From contig NC_037592.1 in NCBI RefSeq assembly GCF_003073045.1, forward strand, positions 12,552,007 to 12,616,006: a stretch of 64,000 nt of DNA, read 5' to 3'. Each line of letters starts with the position of its first letter. Position 1 is the first letter of the stretch. Source of the stretch: Pomacea canaliculata. Taxonomy: Eukaryota; Mollusca; Gastropoda; Architaenioglossa; Ampullariidae. The notes under the pieces were generated by a model, which saw only the letters and a program-made list of their open reading frames with translations, had not been told where the DNA came from and searched no databases. The position numbers and the translations under genes were made by a program. Of the stretch, positions 1 through 12,930 are shown in pieces.

Positions 1-3000
1 ATCGGTTGTCAGTATGCTGTATGGTAACAGCAAGAGAAATCACAGTAGCAAGTCTTATTTAACATAGATACCTTACTGACTCGTCACATACATTTGTGAT
101 CTTCTACACTCTTGGTGTTGGAAATACTTGCATTAATACACAACTGGTTTGATAAGTTGACCATTAATGTTCATTGTTGAAAGTGCCGCTTAATGTGTTT
201 GGTCATTTACATCAAGACATTTTTTTTTGTTTCACCATCAGAAAGCACTACAAAATAAAGAGAATAAACTTGTTTTCTTAGGGACAAAATCTGCAAATTC
301 TTAGATAATGAAATACACTTTGAATTTACTTTGCACTCAGTATTCAAGCAATTAATAGAACACTGAGAATACAACAACGAACACGAATAATTTACTGTTT
401 TCTATCACAGACCAATCTTTGTCAGAACCAAACGTGACTCACTATACGGGCCTTGTCTATTTTAATCATTCAAAGGTACCGTGTTATCTCTTCCACACCC
501 AATCTTTCCAAATACATTCACACACATGAAGTCTTCCTAGTAACAGTACGAGGGACGGAGGCTCCTGTCCCAGCACACAATTCGTTTAGCACCTGTCTCT
601 TTGTCTCTTTTTACATCAACACATACAACCTCACCATCTCCCCTCCCCCGGGACCAAGTTTTGTTCGGTAGCACATTACAAGAATACGATAGCGTGTGTA
701 GTCATCTGTCTGGTAGCGGGTAAGGTGAGGTACTCTGTGCTACACAGTCTCTAGGTATCACCTGTCGTCATGCTCTGCTCGTGGCGATATGTTTCGAGCT
801 GAAGAGAGTTCAGATTGTGGCTGACATGGCGATCCTCTCACATCTGCTGCCCTAGCGTACAGGTCTATCCTTAAATATATAATTATATTTTCTCCATGCA
901 TCATTCTTACATCCGTAGTGCTGACCTCTTGCCGAGACAAGCGCAACAATTGAAACCTTCTCTTGTGCTTTCGCTCATCCCTCGGTCCCTCCCGACGTGT
1001 AGATCTTTCGCGGCGAAGGACAAGCATTGGCTATCAAGAACAGGGGGTAAAAACCGTATTTCAAATATCGAACTAAAAGAAAAGACATGGACCATTCAAA
1101 GCAGTATTGGGAGATAAAACGTTGACTTTGCCGGATGTTGTGCCGACGGACTTTTGTTACCGATTGTGTCCTCATAAACCTCGCGTCTGCTTTCTTTGCG
1201 AGAACTTGTCCTCGTGACTTCCGGAGTCTTGTTGCCAAGCAGCATTCACTGGATTCCCTGGCTACAAAAGGGAGGTAAGTCTGTCTACATGATGTGTGAT
1301 TGAACTCTTTTTCCAAGAGGGAATCGGAAATAGTTTCGACATGGCCAAAGTAGGAGACGAATTCCACAGTAATCACTGCCTTAATTACAAAAAGTGAAAG
1401 TGGTTTTTGATAACTGAAAAATGTTTGTCAGTTTCTACTCGCCTCCCAAACCCCAATAAAAAGTTAAAAAGTCTAGTATATACTAAAATAGTGAAAAACA
1501 AAGAAACGGGTTCTGTATATAATGCTGTGTACTTGCTGAAAGTAGCCCATCGAGCTTTCTACTGTGTTTAAAGGTAGTCTCTACCCATCTCTGAGGCTGG
1601 GCTAGTAGATTCTGAGAGTGGTTTGGCGAGTCGGCTGAGTTGGGGTCAGTGGTGACAGTCTGCCGCCAACAACTAGTTGACCTCTTGGTCCAGTCAGTGA
1701 ATTATTTATGAAATGATGTTATAAACAATTTGTTTTATACTTAAACAAAGACAAATGCATTAACTGTTTAATAACTTTTGGAAACTTAATGACCTCTACA
1801 CAAACTGTCTGAACGAGTGAGAGTGACTCAGTCTCGTTCATGACACTTCTTGATATAACTTATAAAACGCTGTGCATGTATGTTCATGTATCAAACATGT
1901 TCAACACACCGCTTATATTTCAGTAATATCCTTCCTCAATCAGACATGGACACTGTAGTCGTTGTGACTCTGCTTGTGATGGGATTTCCAGTCTGTGATA
2001 TCCAAGCTAACTATAGCCTCATTAACTCTTTCACTCTTCCTTTCCTTGTCTCATTTAGTGATGATAGCAACTTTCTGTCCTCGCCATGTCTCCTATCAAA
2101 CTCATTCTCTCCTTTTTTTCCCATTTCATCGTTTGCTTTCCTTTTGTGTTAAACTGCAGTTGTCTTACTATGTACGCGCTATCTGAGGAAGTATCAGGTC
2201 AACATGTGTCGTTCTACTCGCTCCTGTAGTGTCTATAGTTTCTCAGTATTGTAACCAGTCAATAAAAGTAAACATAAAAGAAGCAAATATACTTGGATGT
2301 TGATGGACGAGACACTTAACATTGACCCAATACTTTATTTTAGTGATAACAGACAAACCAAGACTGTAGGGGAAACAAAATCCCATTGTAATCCTGATCC
2401 CATAGTTTCTAGCTGTGCTAGTCTCTGTACACGTTTCTTCTAGTAATCCAGTATTTTATTGTCACCATCAAGCATATTTGTTGTTGAGGAAAGTGTGAAG
2501 TGAAAAAAGGTAATGATAGCTTTGTGAATGTATGTGTATCATGTTTACCTGTAGCTACAATGTCAGACACGTGATCTCACCTGGGTGTTTGAATTTCCTC
2601 GTAGCACTGTCAGCTGTTACTTTCTCGTGTTGCAAGTTTTCAAAGACATTTCACAAGTTTTCATGACTGAAATAAATTACATGCACATTTATATTTCCAT
2701 TAATGAATAATACATTCCTACTACTACCACTATTAATATATGATAAATTCATACTACTACTATTGACTGAATGTGTGGCGATCATATCCCGTTGTGGCTA
2801 TCAGCTCGGTGCACTGAACATGAAGGACTATAAACAAACCGACAGTCAACAATACAAGAAACACAAGCCAGTCGATAACACCATGAAAAGCACAAGCGAA
2901 GTTCATGCATAGGTCTGTGAAGTGAGTGGAATAGTATGAAATAATTAATAATGAGCAATATTTTTTTTAATGAGGTGAGTTTCGAGTCAAAAATTATAAA

Positions 3001-3923
3001 GCTTTGCATGTAAATAAAGTTCGAAGATAAACATTGCATTCCACACAGAGGTCAAATTTCATGCCCACACACCATGACATTCTCGAGGAAAGTTATACAC
3101 ACATGCACACAGCTTGTCTGACAACTACACACCAAGCTCTGATTAACATTTTATTTCCTGCTCTAGACGGCAGTCATGACACAACCACAGAGTTAGTACA
3201 ACGCTCCGGTCACTGTGGTGGAAAGTTCTCATCACACATCACAGACTGTGGGCGGCAAACAGTAAGTTATGTGTTTAGTCTTAAGTGTCACATGAAACTA
3301 CAGGACTAACGACAAACTAACAGTAACACACACACACCTATGTTTGTCTCCCTGACCTTTCAGTGTTTTATCACCTTTATACCGGGAAGTTAGTTTCGTA
3401 AAATTTTAAAAAAAAGGTATTAAAGGATGTGAATATTTCCCTGCCTTAACTCAAGATTTGACATCTGGTGGATGCAAATAAGCACGTTCACGTTAAGCAG
3501 AATTTAAGGTTGATGAGTATTTCACTGAAAGGTAAAATCTGATTATTCTTTGACTGGAATGGCTAACTCTTCATACGATAAGACACAATCGTCTATCAAT
3601 AAGACTACCATAAATGTTCGTAGAATTTACAGGAGCGTGAGACGGCGGAACAAACGAACAAAACTAAAACATTTCCAGGGAAAGTCGAGATTTTTCAATT
3701 CGTGCAGCACCTTGACAACAACTGCTTTTAGAAGAAACTGGCATCAGCATAGCTAAGTGAAGCCTAGCATGACTAGAACAGTGAGAAGTCAGTTGTTAAG
3801 ACGTTGTTCACCGACATCAGCAAGGATCAGGTCTGTGAGTACCGCCATCTTAGCGGGTATGCGTGTGTTTGTCTCTTAGTCATTGTCACAATGTGCGCAT
3901 GTAGTTCTATTCTTTCTTCACAG
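1..3923. other. Upstream region, no confident gene
   Basis: No coding exon is supported here. The stretch from about 560 to 1275 is richer in GC and CpG than its surroundings and ends in a good splice donor at 1275, so it could hold a promoter and a 5' noncoding exon of gene A, whose first coding exon has an acceptor at 3923. This link is a guess. A TATA-like box at 1861 is followed by an ATG at 1946 that opens a short hydrophobic, signal-peptide-like reading frame, but no donor of the family's phase 2 follows it. The rest looks like ordinary AT-rich intergenic sequence. Confidence 0.35.
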
Positions 3924-3976
3924 GATATTCACTCCGACCATTGCCACCATTGCCTGCGACTGTCTCTGGATTAAAA

Positions 3977-6900
3977 ATGAAAATGTTTGTGCGTCAGCTA
4001 CTGAGTCTCTGGTCATTGCTGTTGACTGTGCCAATCAGTGCTCGGTAAGAAAATTATTGTCTAATCAATACCAGTAATTAATGACGATGAAGATTTGGTA
4101 AATGCAGCATGAGAACGAAGAAAAGTTAATCTCTCTCTGACAGTTTTTCCATTTTACTTTGCCATGACTTTCTGAAGCAGCAGATGTTAAATGTTATTTT
4201 CACTATAGTTTCCTAACATCTTACATGCTCGTAACACTCGTGATACACGAAAGCCACAATGTGCTGTTAGTGATGTAAGCTTTTTGTTTCCAATGTGATT
4301 ATGTTGCAGGTCTTGCACTAAAGATGGTAAGTGATGTTCTGAACAATTACATAGATAGGGAAGTATTTTGTTAAAAGTTTTATGTATACATAATAGCATG
4401 GATATATATAAAAGAACATTGTGAAATTTGAATATTACCAATCCTTAACAAAAGTATTTTATTCAACACTTTATAAATGCTTCACATTTCACAATCACAT
4501 TTGCTCACAAAGACAACTGTTCAACTATCAACTCCTTGAAAATAAATAAGAAAAAAGTAACACACATGAACTATTGTTATTTTGAGAGAGAAGTTTGCTT
4601 ACTGCGTGACAATGCATTTGATAAATTCACAGCTTTGCCTTACAGGCCCATTTTGTACAAATACGAATAAAGAGTTAAAAAATTAATTCAATAAATGTTG
4701 ATTATTTTATTACTAAATATTTTAGTCTAAAACTGTTGAGTCAGTTAAAATGTTTATAAAGAAATAATTGATAATTACTTGGAAATTTATAATGTGATTT
4801 ATTGTGTCGGTTTATGTCTGGGTAGTCACCTGCACGTTTGGTAGTGGTCAATGTGGATGGTACAGTCTGAGTGAAAAACAATTCGAGAGTAAACGGAGTA
4901 AGTTGCTTCTGTTGCTAGTTTAAACTTTGTCGGTAATTGGATTTCCTCTCATTATACCTACATTAAGGCAATTCCGCTACTACACTTAAACACCACAAAC
5001 AAAAAGTTTATAATTTTATTGGTCCCCTGTGCAATCCCTCTCCGTAAAGCCTAGGTCATGCCTTTGTTAATTCATGTTTACTTGGAATAATATTGCTGTT
5101 TTGTACTTTTTCTAAGAAAATATAAGCACATAATATTCGCAAAAATGTGCAGTTTTTTCTTTTTATAGAATTATGATGCAAGATCAAAACCATGACAGGA
5201 TATTTTTTCTATTAAAAACACTACATTAACAAACCTTTTATATGCACATGTTTGCTATTCAGTTCAATATATCAACTAAAACTACATATCTTATCTGTCT
5301 TAAGAAACTCAGCTTTCATATCTGATACTCACACATTTGAAAGACAAAGTTTGTCTGCTAGCTTGCATTGTTTTTTTAAAGTCATTTTATCAAAACCCAA
5401 ATACAATGGTAGTCAAATAAAATACGCGAACAAGTAGCATATCACTTTTAGTTCTTGTCTGTCCTCTGTGTCACAATTTCTAAGCACAACTCAGTTTTAA
5501 ATAAAAATATTACAGTAAATTTTCTCGAACAATTTGTATGAATGTAGCTTATTCTATATTTGTGCAGTTTTCGTTACTGAGCTTGCTTTGATTCTATAAC
5601 ATCATAAATATTATGAACCTCCATACGTGATATTTTAGAACAATAGTTGTTGTTAAGTCTGTTTTAAATTCGTGAAAAGTAGAGAGTATTTGTTATTATA
5701 GCTTATTCAGAACTCAAAGAGTTTCTTAACGGCTACATGTCTGTGGACATGGGAGGTGATGCACAAGCAAACGTCACGTCGCTGTACGGCAGTCCGCCGA
5801 TATGTTCAACAAAACACGCGCACTCCTTCACCTTCAGATACAGCCTGGAGAATGGCAAGAATTGTTACATGACATCCTATGTCAGTCGTTCAGACGGAAA
5901 AAACATCAGTCTCTGGGACAGCAGTGTTTTTGTGGAACATGGTCCTTACTCTCAACTCCTTCCGGCTTTGGTCTGTCCTCAAGACACAACGTTTCAAGTG
6001 AGCGAGTTTAAATTTTTTTCTGGCAAAATTGTAATTTACATGTGTCACTGTGAAAAGTTGCAGCTGTTGACACTGTAACAGTTGAATCTTGAATTAAACT
6101 TTCCAATAATTACCCTTTATAATTACCTTGAGCGTGATTTTAATTTTGTTAATTTATTGCGCTTTGTATTCATTTACTAGGTAGCTGATGATAGAGTCTG
6201 TTTTCTGCCGTAATTTTTAAAAACCGAAACAGTTTATATCTACATTCTTTTGATTTTTGCTCCCTTTCTTTCTGTCCCCATCTCCATTCAAATGATTGAA
6301 AGAGTCAGTTGTCTACCCTGGCAATTAGACATACCGACTGCTGACGATCGGAGAATGGGATCATCGTATAACGAAAATTAAGAGGCAGAAACACATTGTT
6401 ACAAAATTCAACATCAGACATTAAAGCTGATTGAGGCGAATTACATTGTTCAAGTATTAATGAATACTACTTTTCATTAGAGAATGTAAGAGATGTAGAG
6501 GTTTTTACATCATGCAATACTTTACCATAATAGATATATGATAGAACATTGGATGGGATGTAAGAATATAAAATATCTCCATATATTGCAGATAATTATT
6601 CAAGTAACAAAGATCCGTCGTGGTGAGTGTGGTGAGGTCAGGATTGATGATGTTAAGTATGACTTAACAAGGGACACGAGGACCTGCACAGTAACGCCCT
6701 CTACATCTACACCAAGTGTCCAGGGGAAGACTTCACTTGAAGTCACATCAGCAGACACACTGTCATCCTTGAACTCAAATTCAGTAACCACTAATATCGT
6801 TACAGTTTCGTCTTTATTGTCTGAATCTTCACACACAGGGACTACTCTGTCGTCAAACTCTGCCAAATCTTCAACAGACCTCCGTGAGACTGAAAAAAGT

Positions 6901-9813
6901 AATTATTTTGTCATGTTCATAATGGTATTATTAAACTTTAACATCAGAGACATTCTGTGGAGTATTGGTTTTCAGTGTACAGTATTATATTATATCTATT
7001 ACACAGCTGATACGGACTTTGTATTAGAAGGCAGAAATCAGAAGAAAATTTGAGTATCGAAGTGTTCTTTAACATATAACATATCTACTTTGTCACTAAA
7101 GCTCTCCACTATAAATATCGGCTGTGATGGTCATAGCAAGAGAAATCCAAGCTGCGAAGTGTTTCTTAACATAAAAATCTTACTCTTATAGATGATAGCT
7201 ATGTGCCTCGACACCTACATGGACCGACATGCAGTAATACACTTACGCTTTATTGGTTTGATTAACTATTTATATTCATTTTTGGCATAGAATCTCCCGC
7301 TACATCTGCACCAGCTGTCCAGGTTAATATTTCATCTGGTACCCCACCAGCAGGCACACTGTCTTCCCCAAACTCAACATTAGAAACCTCACATCCATAT
7401 TACCCAGAACGGTTCTCTGCAACTACATTATTACCACAAGAAACACCGTCGTCTTCACATTCAGCGATGTCGGTAACAGACGTCAAGAGTCCAGGTAGTG
7501 AAGGCAGAGCTGATGTTATAATCATGTCAAGTTGAAGTCACAGATTTTCTGGAAATTGTTTCTCATATTAGGGAAAATATCTGTACACGACATGTTCCTT
7601 ATTTACTTGTAGTGCACTAGAAATACCAGGGCTGCTTCACCTTTGTTTGATGTAAACGTAAGGAAATTGTCAGTGACATGTCTATCCGTCTCAATTCTTA
7701 TCTCCTTCGTCAAATTCGGTTGAATTTAATCGTGGAGTGTTAGTGAAAAGTTCAAAAGCTCTAGCAGCATATTTAAATGTTTATACTTTAGGTTTATTCC
7801 ATTTGCAGTGGTTTTATATTTCAATGTCTCGACTGGAATAAGCTGTGTAATTTAAGGTTTTATAAATTCTCATTGTCTGTTGTCAGAAGCACAAAGAGGA
7901 TCAGCTTCACAAGACAAAATGTCTGCTGGCCTTGGCGCGGGCATTGGCATCACTGTTTGCATCATTTTTATCGTCTCTGCCTCTGTGACCGTAATCGTCG
8001 TCAGGAAGAAAAGCAAAGCGACTTCAGAAAAGCGGTTGGGGCACTATTTTTAACCAACATTCTTAAAAAAATTATATAAAATATGTATAATATAGTTCAT
8101 AAAGAACTAGCGATACATCGGGAGAATGAAATTATACATTTTTATCATTTTTAGCATAAGCAGCAGAAACTCCTTCAATGAGTTCTCATTAGTTTATGTG
8201 CAAAATATAAAGGGACATTAAGGTTAGAAAATATCATTGATAAAATACAATTTTTAAAAGCACATAATGGGGAGCAGTTTAGAGACGATAGCTATTCTTA
8301 TGATGGACCACTTACGAAGTTCACTGTACCCGCGGCAACACGGCCATGCTACTCTGTCTCTCCATCCTCTTCTATTTTTAGCCTTATGTCTTAACTGTGG
8401 TTGGAATTTGTCTACACTACAATTAATTCCTCTTGTAGTTTACTGAGCTCACCAATAAGTATTAGATGTTTCAAACTGACTGATGTCATTCGATCTTACA
8501 TTTTTCAGAACAAATATTATTCTGAACACAGCTGCATCCATTCATGAGACCGCAGGTGAGATCATTATTGACATGACATTCTTTAAGTGTAGGACACTGA
8601 CAGTTAATCTAACTTGGAGATTTCCTACAAATACAAAGTTTTAACACGAGTGCCTTGTGTCTATAGGCAGCAGTAACCATAAGATCGTGTTTTCTTCGTC
8701 TCCCAGCATCTTGCATTGGGGCATTATGGTATTTCCATCTCGTTTTTGATGGTAAAAACATAAAAATTGTTGATAATACTTATTATTAAGTATCATTTGC
8801 CACATCTATGGACGAGTTAACTGTTGGGTGAGGTAAACATACGGAAAGTGATGTTCGAGGGAAAAGGTTACGGATTGTTTATAGGGCACATAGAACTTCT
8901 CATGATCTTAAAACTTCAGCACATATGGAAGTCATAATCTACTGCAAAACTCGGGGAAGTATTTATATGGACAAGTATAAATTATTTTATTGTTGTATGT
9001 ATGATTTTATTTATTTCACTAAGCTGAATGTAATCCTATTAAAGAATTTGTAAAGACCTAATTTACCTAACTACATCTGCTAATGGCTGGTCATGCTTGC
9101 AGATTAACAGCTATAAAAATTAAATTTTAAATATTGCTATGTGTATTAATTAAAAAATAATGGTAAGAGCAATTGTAAATTATTAAAGCTCAGTCACATT
9201 AATCATCAAAAGGAATCCGAAATTCGAAAAATCTCACTAATGCGATATTCCAAAATAAAAAAAAAGGATAACGATGAATCAAAGGAGACATCAAACCACT
9301 CCTACAAGTGTGTAGATAACGATCAAAAGACTTTCTGTTACTAAAGGTAATGAAAAACCAAGAAATACCCAAGAACCAATCGCTCCTGATGGAGACATGA
9401 CCGTCCATACCGAGTTACCTGTGCACCAACGGACGACGCGTGACGACAGAATGACGTCATCTGATCACGTGATCACAGAAGGCGACTCGTTTCAAGACTC
9501 ATCCCAAGAGAACTACAGCGTCCTTTTCAGCAAAGTTTCAGGAGAGCAGACGACACAGCATTTCGAGTTGGACACGTACAGTCATCTTCAAGCACAAAGT
9601 GCAGCTGGCGATGTGTCCCACGATAACAAAACTTTGAGGATTTCTGAACTGGAACAGCGCAACATGTCTGCCGACAGCAAAGCCAGTGCCCCACCAGCCA
9701 CCGACGACGACTATGTAGCATTGCGAGCCTCTCTAAATTCACATGGCATAGCTAGTGACGTGTACGACCACCTGAAGAATGAATTGTATGTGAACGACCC
9801 TACAAAGAGATGA
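3977..9813 (+). CDS. Gene A: MAM-domain type I receptor with tyrosine-motif tail
   Basis: Nine coding exons join in frame to 541 residues: 3977-4044, 4310-4326, 4826-4897, 5702-5997, 6592-6898, 7291-7494, 7887-8034, 8509-8555, 9347-9813. Residues 1-22 are a signal peptide ending ISA-R. Residues 29-183 look like one divergent MAM domain: CTFGSGQCGW at the start, GYMSVDM, then a closing FQIIIQV...RIDDV...C pattern. MAM domains are extracellular adhesion or dimerisation modules. Residues 184-321 are a Ser/Thr/Pro stalk, likely O-glycosylated. The TM helix is about 337-360, followed by RKK. The tail has YxxL-type motifs near tyrosines 443, 464, 509 (DDDYVAL, hemITAM-like) and 526, suggesting SH2 docking. 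Exon 2 is a 17-nt microexon. A splice acceptor at 3923 implies a 5' noncoding exon. The donor after the TM exon (gttggg) is weak. Structure is inferred, not transcript-backed; the MAM call is moderately sure. Confidence 0.72.
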
Positions 9814-10459
9814 AACCCAGCATTCCAGTGAAGGGAACTTATAAAGGTTTCAAAAGTTTCGATACTTGTAAACAATCTGTTTTAAGTGACACTAACACTT
9901 TTCCGAAGTAGTCATCTTAACATTAAGGACTTTATTCATCTATTTAAGGAAAAAATAGTTTTGTTTATCTCGTTTGTAATTTTGTGCAGACTGACGCAAT
10001 TTTTGCTTTTTTGTTTATAAACTTTGGACTAACAGACAACAGTGATTACATCTAACGGTCACTGTGGTTCATATAATCTATTTACATATCTAAGTATATA
10101 TATATAGACATCATCCGCCAATTGTGAGAGCCATGGATTAGAGAGGATGGGAAATGAGAATCTTAGATTCTTAGATGAGTCATTGTCTTTATTTACCGAG
10201 GTTTTCATCTTCGCCATACTGCTTTAATAAATCTTTGAAAATTTAAAATCTTTAACAAACCGAAATAAAATTGTAAAGAACTTTTTAAAAATTTCTCTTA
10301 TTGCCTTCCACGCGTGCTCTGCATTTGTCGCTTGCTATTATTTTTGTTTCTGTGTATTAGATTATGTACTGCTCTAATTTTTCTGCTAAGCAGTTAGTAG
10401 TGATCAGTAGTTGGTATTACACTAGCGATGGAAACAAAAGAATGTGTTGTTGTGTTGGC

Positions 10460-10465
10460 AATAAA
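10460..10465 (+). terminator. Candidate poly(A) signal of gene A
   Basis: An AATAAA hexamer lies about 650 bases past the gene A stop and is followed by TG/T-rich sequence (tgcctgtgttatt), the usual arrangement of a cleavage site. Two other AATAAA hexamers, at 10226 and 10264, are nearer alternatives. Confidence 0.35.
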
Positions 10466-12565
10466 ACTGACGCTGTACCTCACTGCCTGTGTTATTCAGA
10501 TTAACTCGTACCTACTTGTCTATCTTTTGTTTTTTCATGACTTTTCAGTTTAACTGTTTTGTCCAATTCTGGTATCTGTCTCAGATATAGCTTCAGCCTT
10601 CTCTCGTACACTTTTGGTGTCCTTTTCAACTTTTAGTCTTTGTCGTCTAGTTTTCATTTCTGTCTTTTGTAAGCTTGAACATTTACTGTTCATTGCAGTA
10701 TGTGCTGAGGAGTTTCCTAGTTGAAATTGGCCTTAGAAAAATTCGCTGATTATTTCGACAATAAATATCCGCTTTTGAAGGCAACGAGGGTGATTGAGGA
10801 AGGGCGTTAATAATTATCATGATGAACAGGAAACTGGTCAACTCTCTGATAGCTGTACAGGAAATGAAGCTTAAGTTTTGAAGAGGACACTTTGGCGCTA
10901 AATTATACATTTGTACAATGACTGCAGTTAACTAACATATTTAAAAATGATGGACCCATCCACAATAAATACAGTAAACAGGACTTCACGTAGGGATCAA
11001 ATGCCGTTGACAAGATGTGACCTCAACTGCATCGCAATATACGTTAGCTCTGTACGAAACATTTTCACGAAATGTCAGAAAGTGTAGGTAAAATGGGAAC
11101 TTTCACTCTCTAGCTCACACGAATACTACACATAGATCTCGATTTAGGTGAGACAAATTATAAGTAAATTTATTCAATACAAAATCTGACTCAGTCATGT
11201 TAAATAATTACAGTATGCAGTCAAACAGTCATATTGCCTCAATTACAGAAGGTCAGATGTAAGAAGAGTAAGTAAAAAGACTGCACACGAATGTTGGTTT
11301 AGGATGAACACTTTCAGAGTACTTTCATAAAAAATAAAGACTGAGGGCTCATTATCAAATACACTGTCGGAGAAACATATAGCAGAGCACATTTGATCTA
11401 CCATAAAGTAGTAGTAGGTATCTGGGTCGAAAAGAATATCCTGCAAACATCTCTCTGATCACAGTATGGATTGACTTTTAATTTAATTTAAAAAATCTTT
11501 TTTTGTCTGAAGCAAAGCCATAGCATATATATATATATCCATAAGTATACTGTCATCTGTCATTCAAAGGCCGCACATTCAATTTGGGTCTAAAAACACA
11601 TTTTTTTACTGGATGAAGTCACACACACACGTCCTTTCTCCGGTATGACCATCGCTCACCCCCTTGTCAAACAGAACTTAATATAGCTGAAGATAACATA
11701 GTCGAACAATAGTGTACTATGTATACAAATAAAACTCTCGTAAGAGGTGGACCCGTCGGAGTGAGTCATGTATTTATGTGTATTTTGTCATAATTACTGA
11801 CGTTTCTCTACATCAAGCATTTACTTCCGCCGGAGACTCACATTTTGAAGCCACGTATCGTATGTACACTTCTGCACAACTGACAGGGCTACAGGGAAGG
11901 AAATTGTCTTCCTGAAATACTGAAAAGAATTTTCAACGCTCAAACCAGCCAGCACATTCAGCATTGCATGAAAAAATCAGGAAGTATACTGCGAGACACA
12001 TTTAGCTTTTTGACAAGAACATTAAGTGTTTCTGGACATCTTGCTAGTTCCGGCTGTTTGAACAAAGAAGGAAAGTCGTAAGTACAGTCCCTTGATCTGA
12101 TTTTCGCGCATTTAACCATGTTACTATTCTGTCGCTGACGCTATTCTGATGCGATTGCCCCTGATTGAACTTCTCTGAGTGTTGACCTTTACCCACTCTC
12201 TCTTTGTGACTTGTTTGTGAAGTGCATGAGCTCTAATCACTGAAGAGTTATCTCCCACTGGGTGGACAGCGACGAGTACACGTTTGGTGGTCATGAAGGT
12301 TATTGTAAGCTGCAAGATATTTTGAAGACCAGCATAGCATTCTTAACAAAATCCCTTAATCCCTCACATCGTTATTAATACTAAGCAGAATCCCAACCCC
12401 AGGTATGAGAAAAGTGTCGAGCTGAGAACACAACCCTGCCGCAGTCCCTGATGGCAGTTCAAGAACCTGGGGCAATGATTGCTACACTTAATACATACCT
12501 TACACTACACTACAGTACATACTCATGTCTGCTTTAATAACAAGAATGCTAACACGTATTTGCAG
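10466..12565. other. Intergenic A-B
   Basis: AT-rich sequence with no supported exon. It contains the LINE reverse-transcriptase scrap listed at 12372-12475. The short open frames on the minus strand here show no recognisable domain and no splice context. Confidence 0.5.
12372..12475 (-). mobile_element. LINE reverse-transcriptase fragment
   Basis: Reading the minus strand gives RFLNCHQGLRQGCVLSSTLF, which matches the conserved RT block seen in many non-LTR retrotransposons (GxRQGCxLSPxLF). The similarity stops within a few codons on either side, so this is a short relic. The clade cannot be decided from so little sequence. Confidence 0.55.
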
Positions 12566-12574
12566 TGACCTGAA

Positions 12575-12862
12575 ATGAACTTGGTGACAAGGATGTTGCT
12601 TCTTCTAGCCGTTTCCAGTTCCCTTTCAGCAAAGACTAGACGACAGTCACATAGGACCTACAATAACAGGTTTGTTTGGCAGTCCTACTAATAAAACAGG
12701 TTGATCAATCATAGTAATGATGTTGAGAACCTATTTTGAACGCGTTTGTCTTCAGTGTTTTGTCTCTATTTTGTGCGGGTATCACCCAGTAACCCTAGGA
12801 ATTGAAGAAAAAGTGAAACAATTCATACTGTCAAATAAGCCGAAATTTAAATTCTACAGTAT

Positions 12863-12930
<68 letters not shown>

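Noticed and set aside
758-1376. Overlapping minus-strand frames in the GC-richer upstream region
   Set aside because: No domain, no splice context and frames on both strands; more likely promoter-type base composition.
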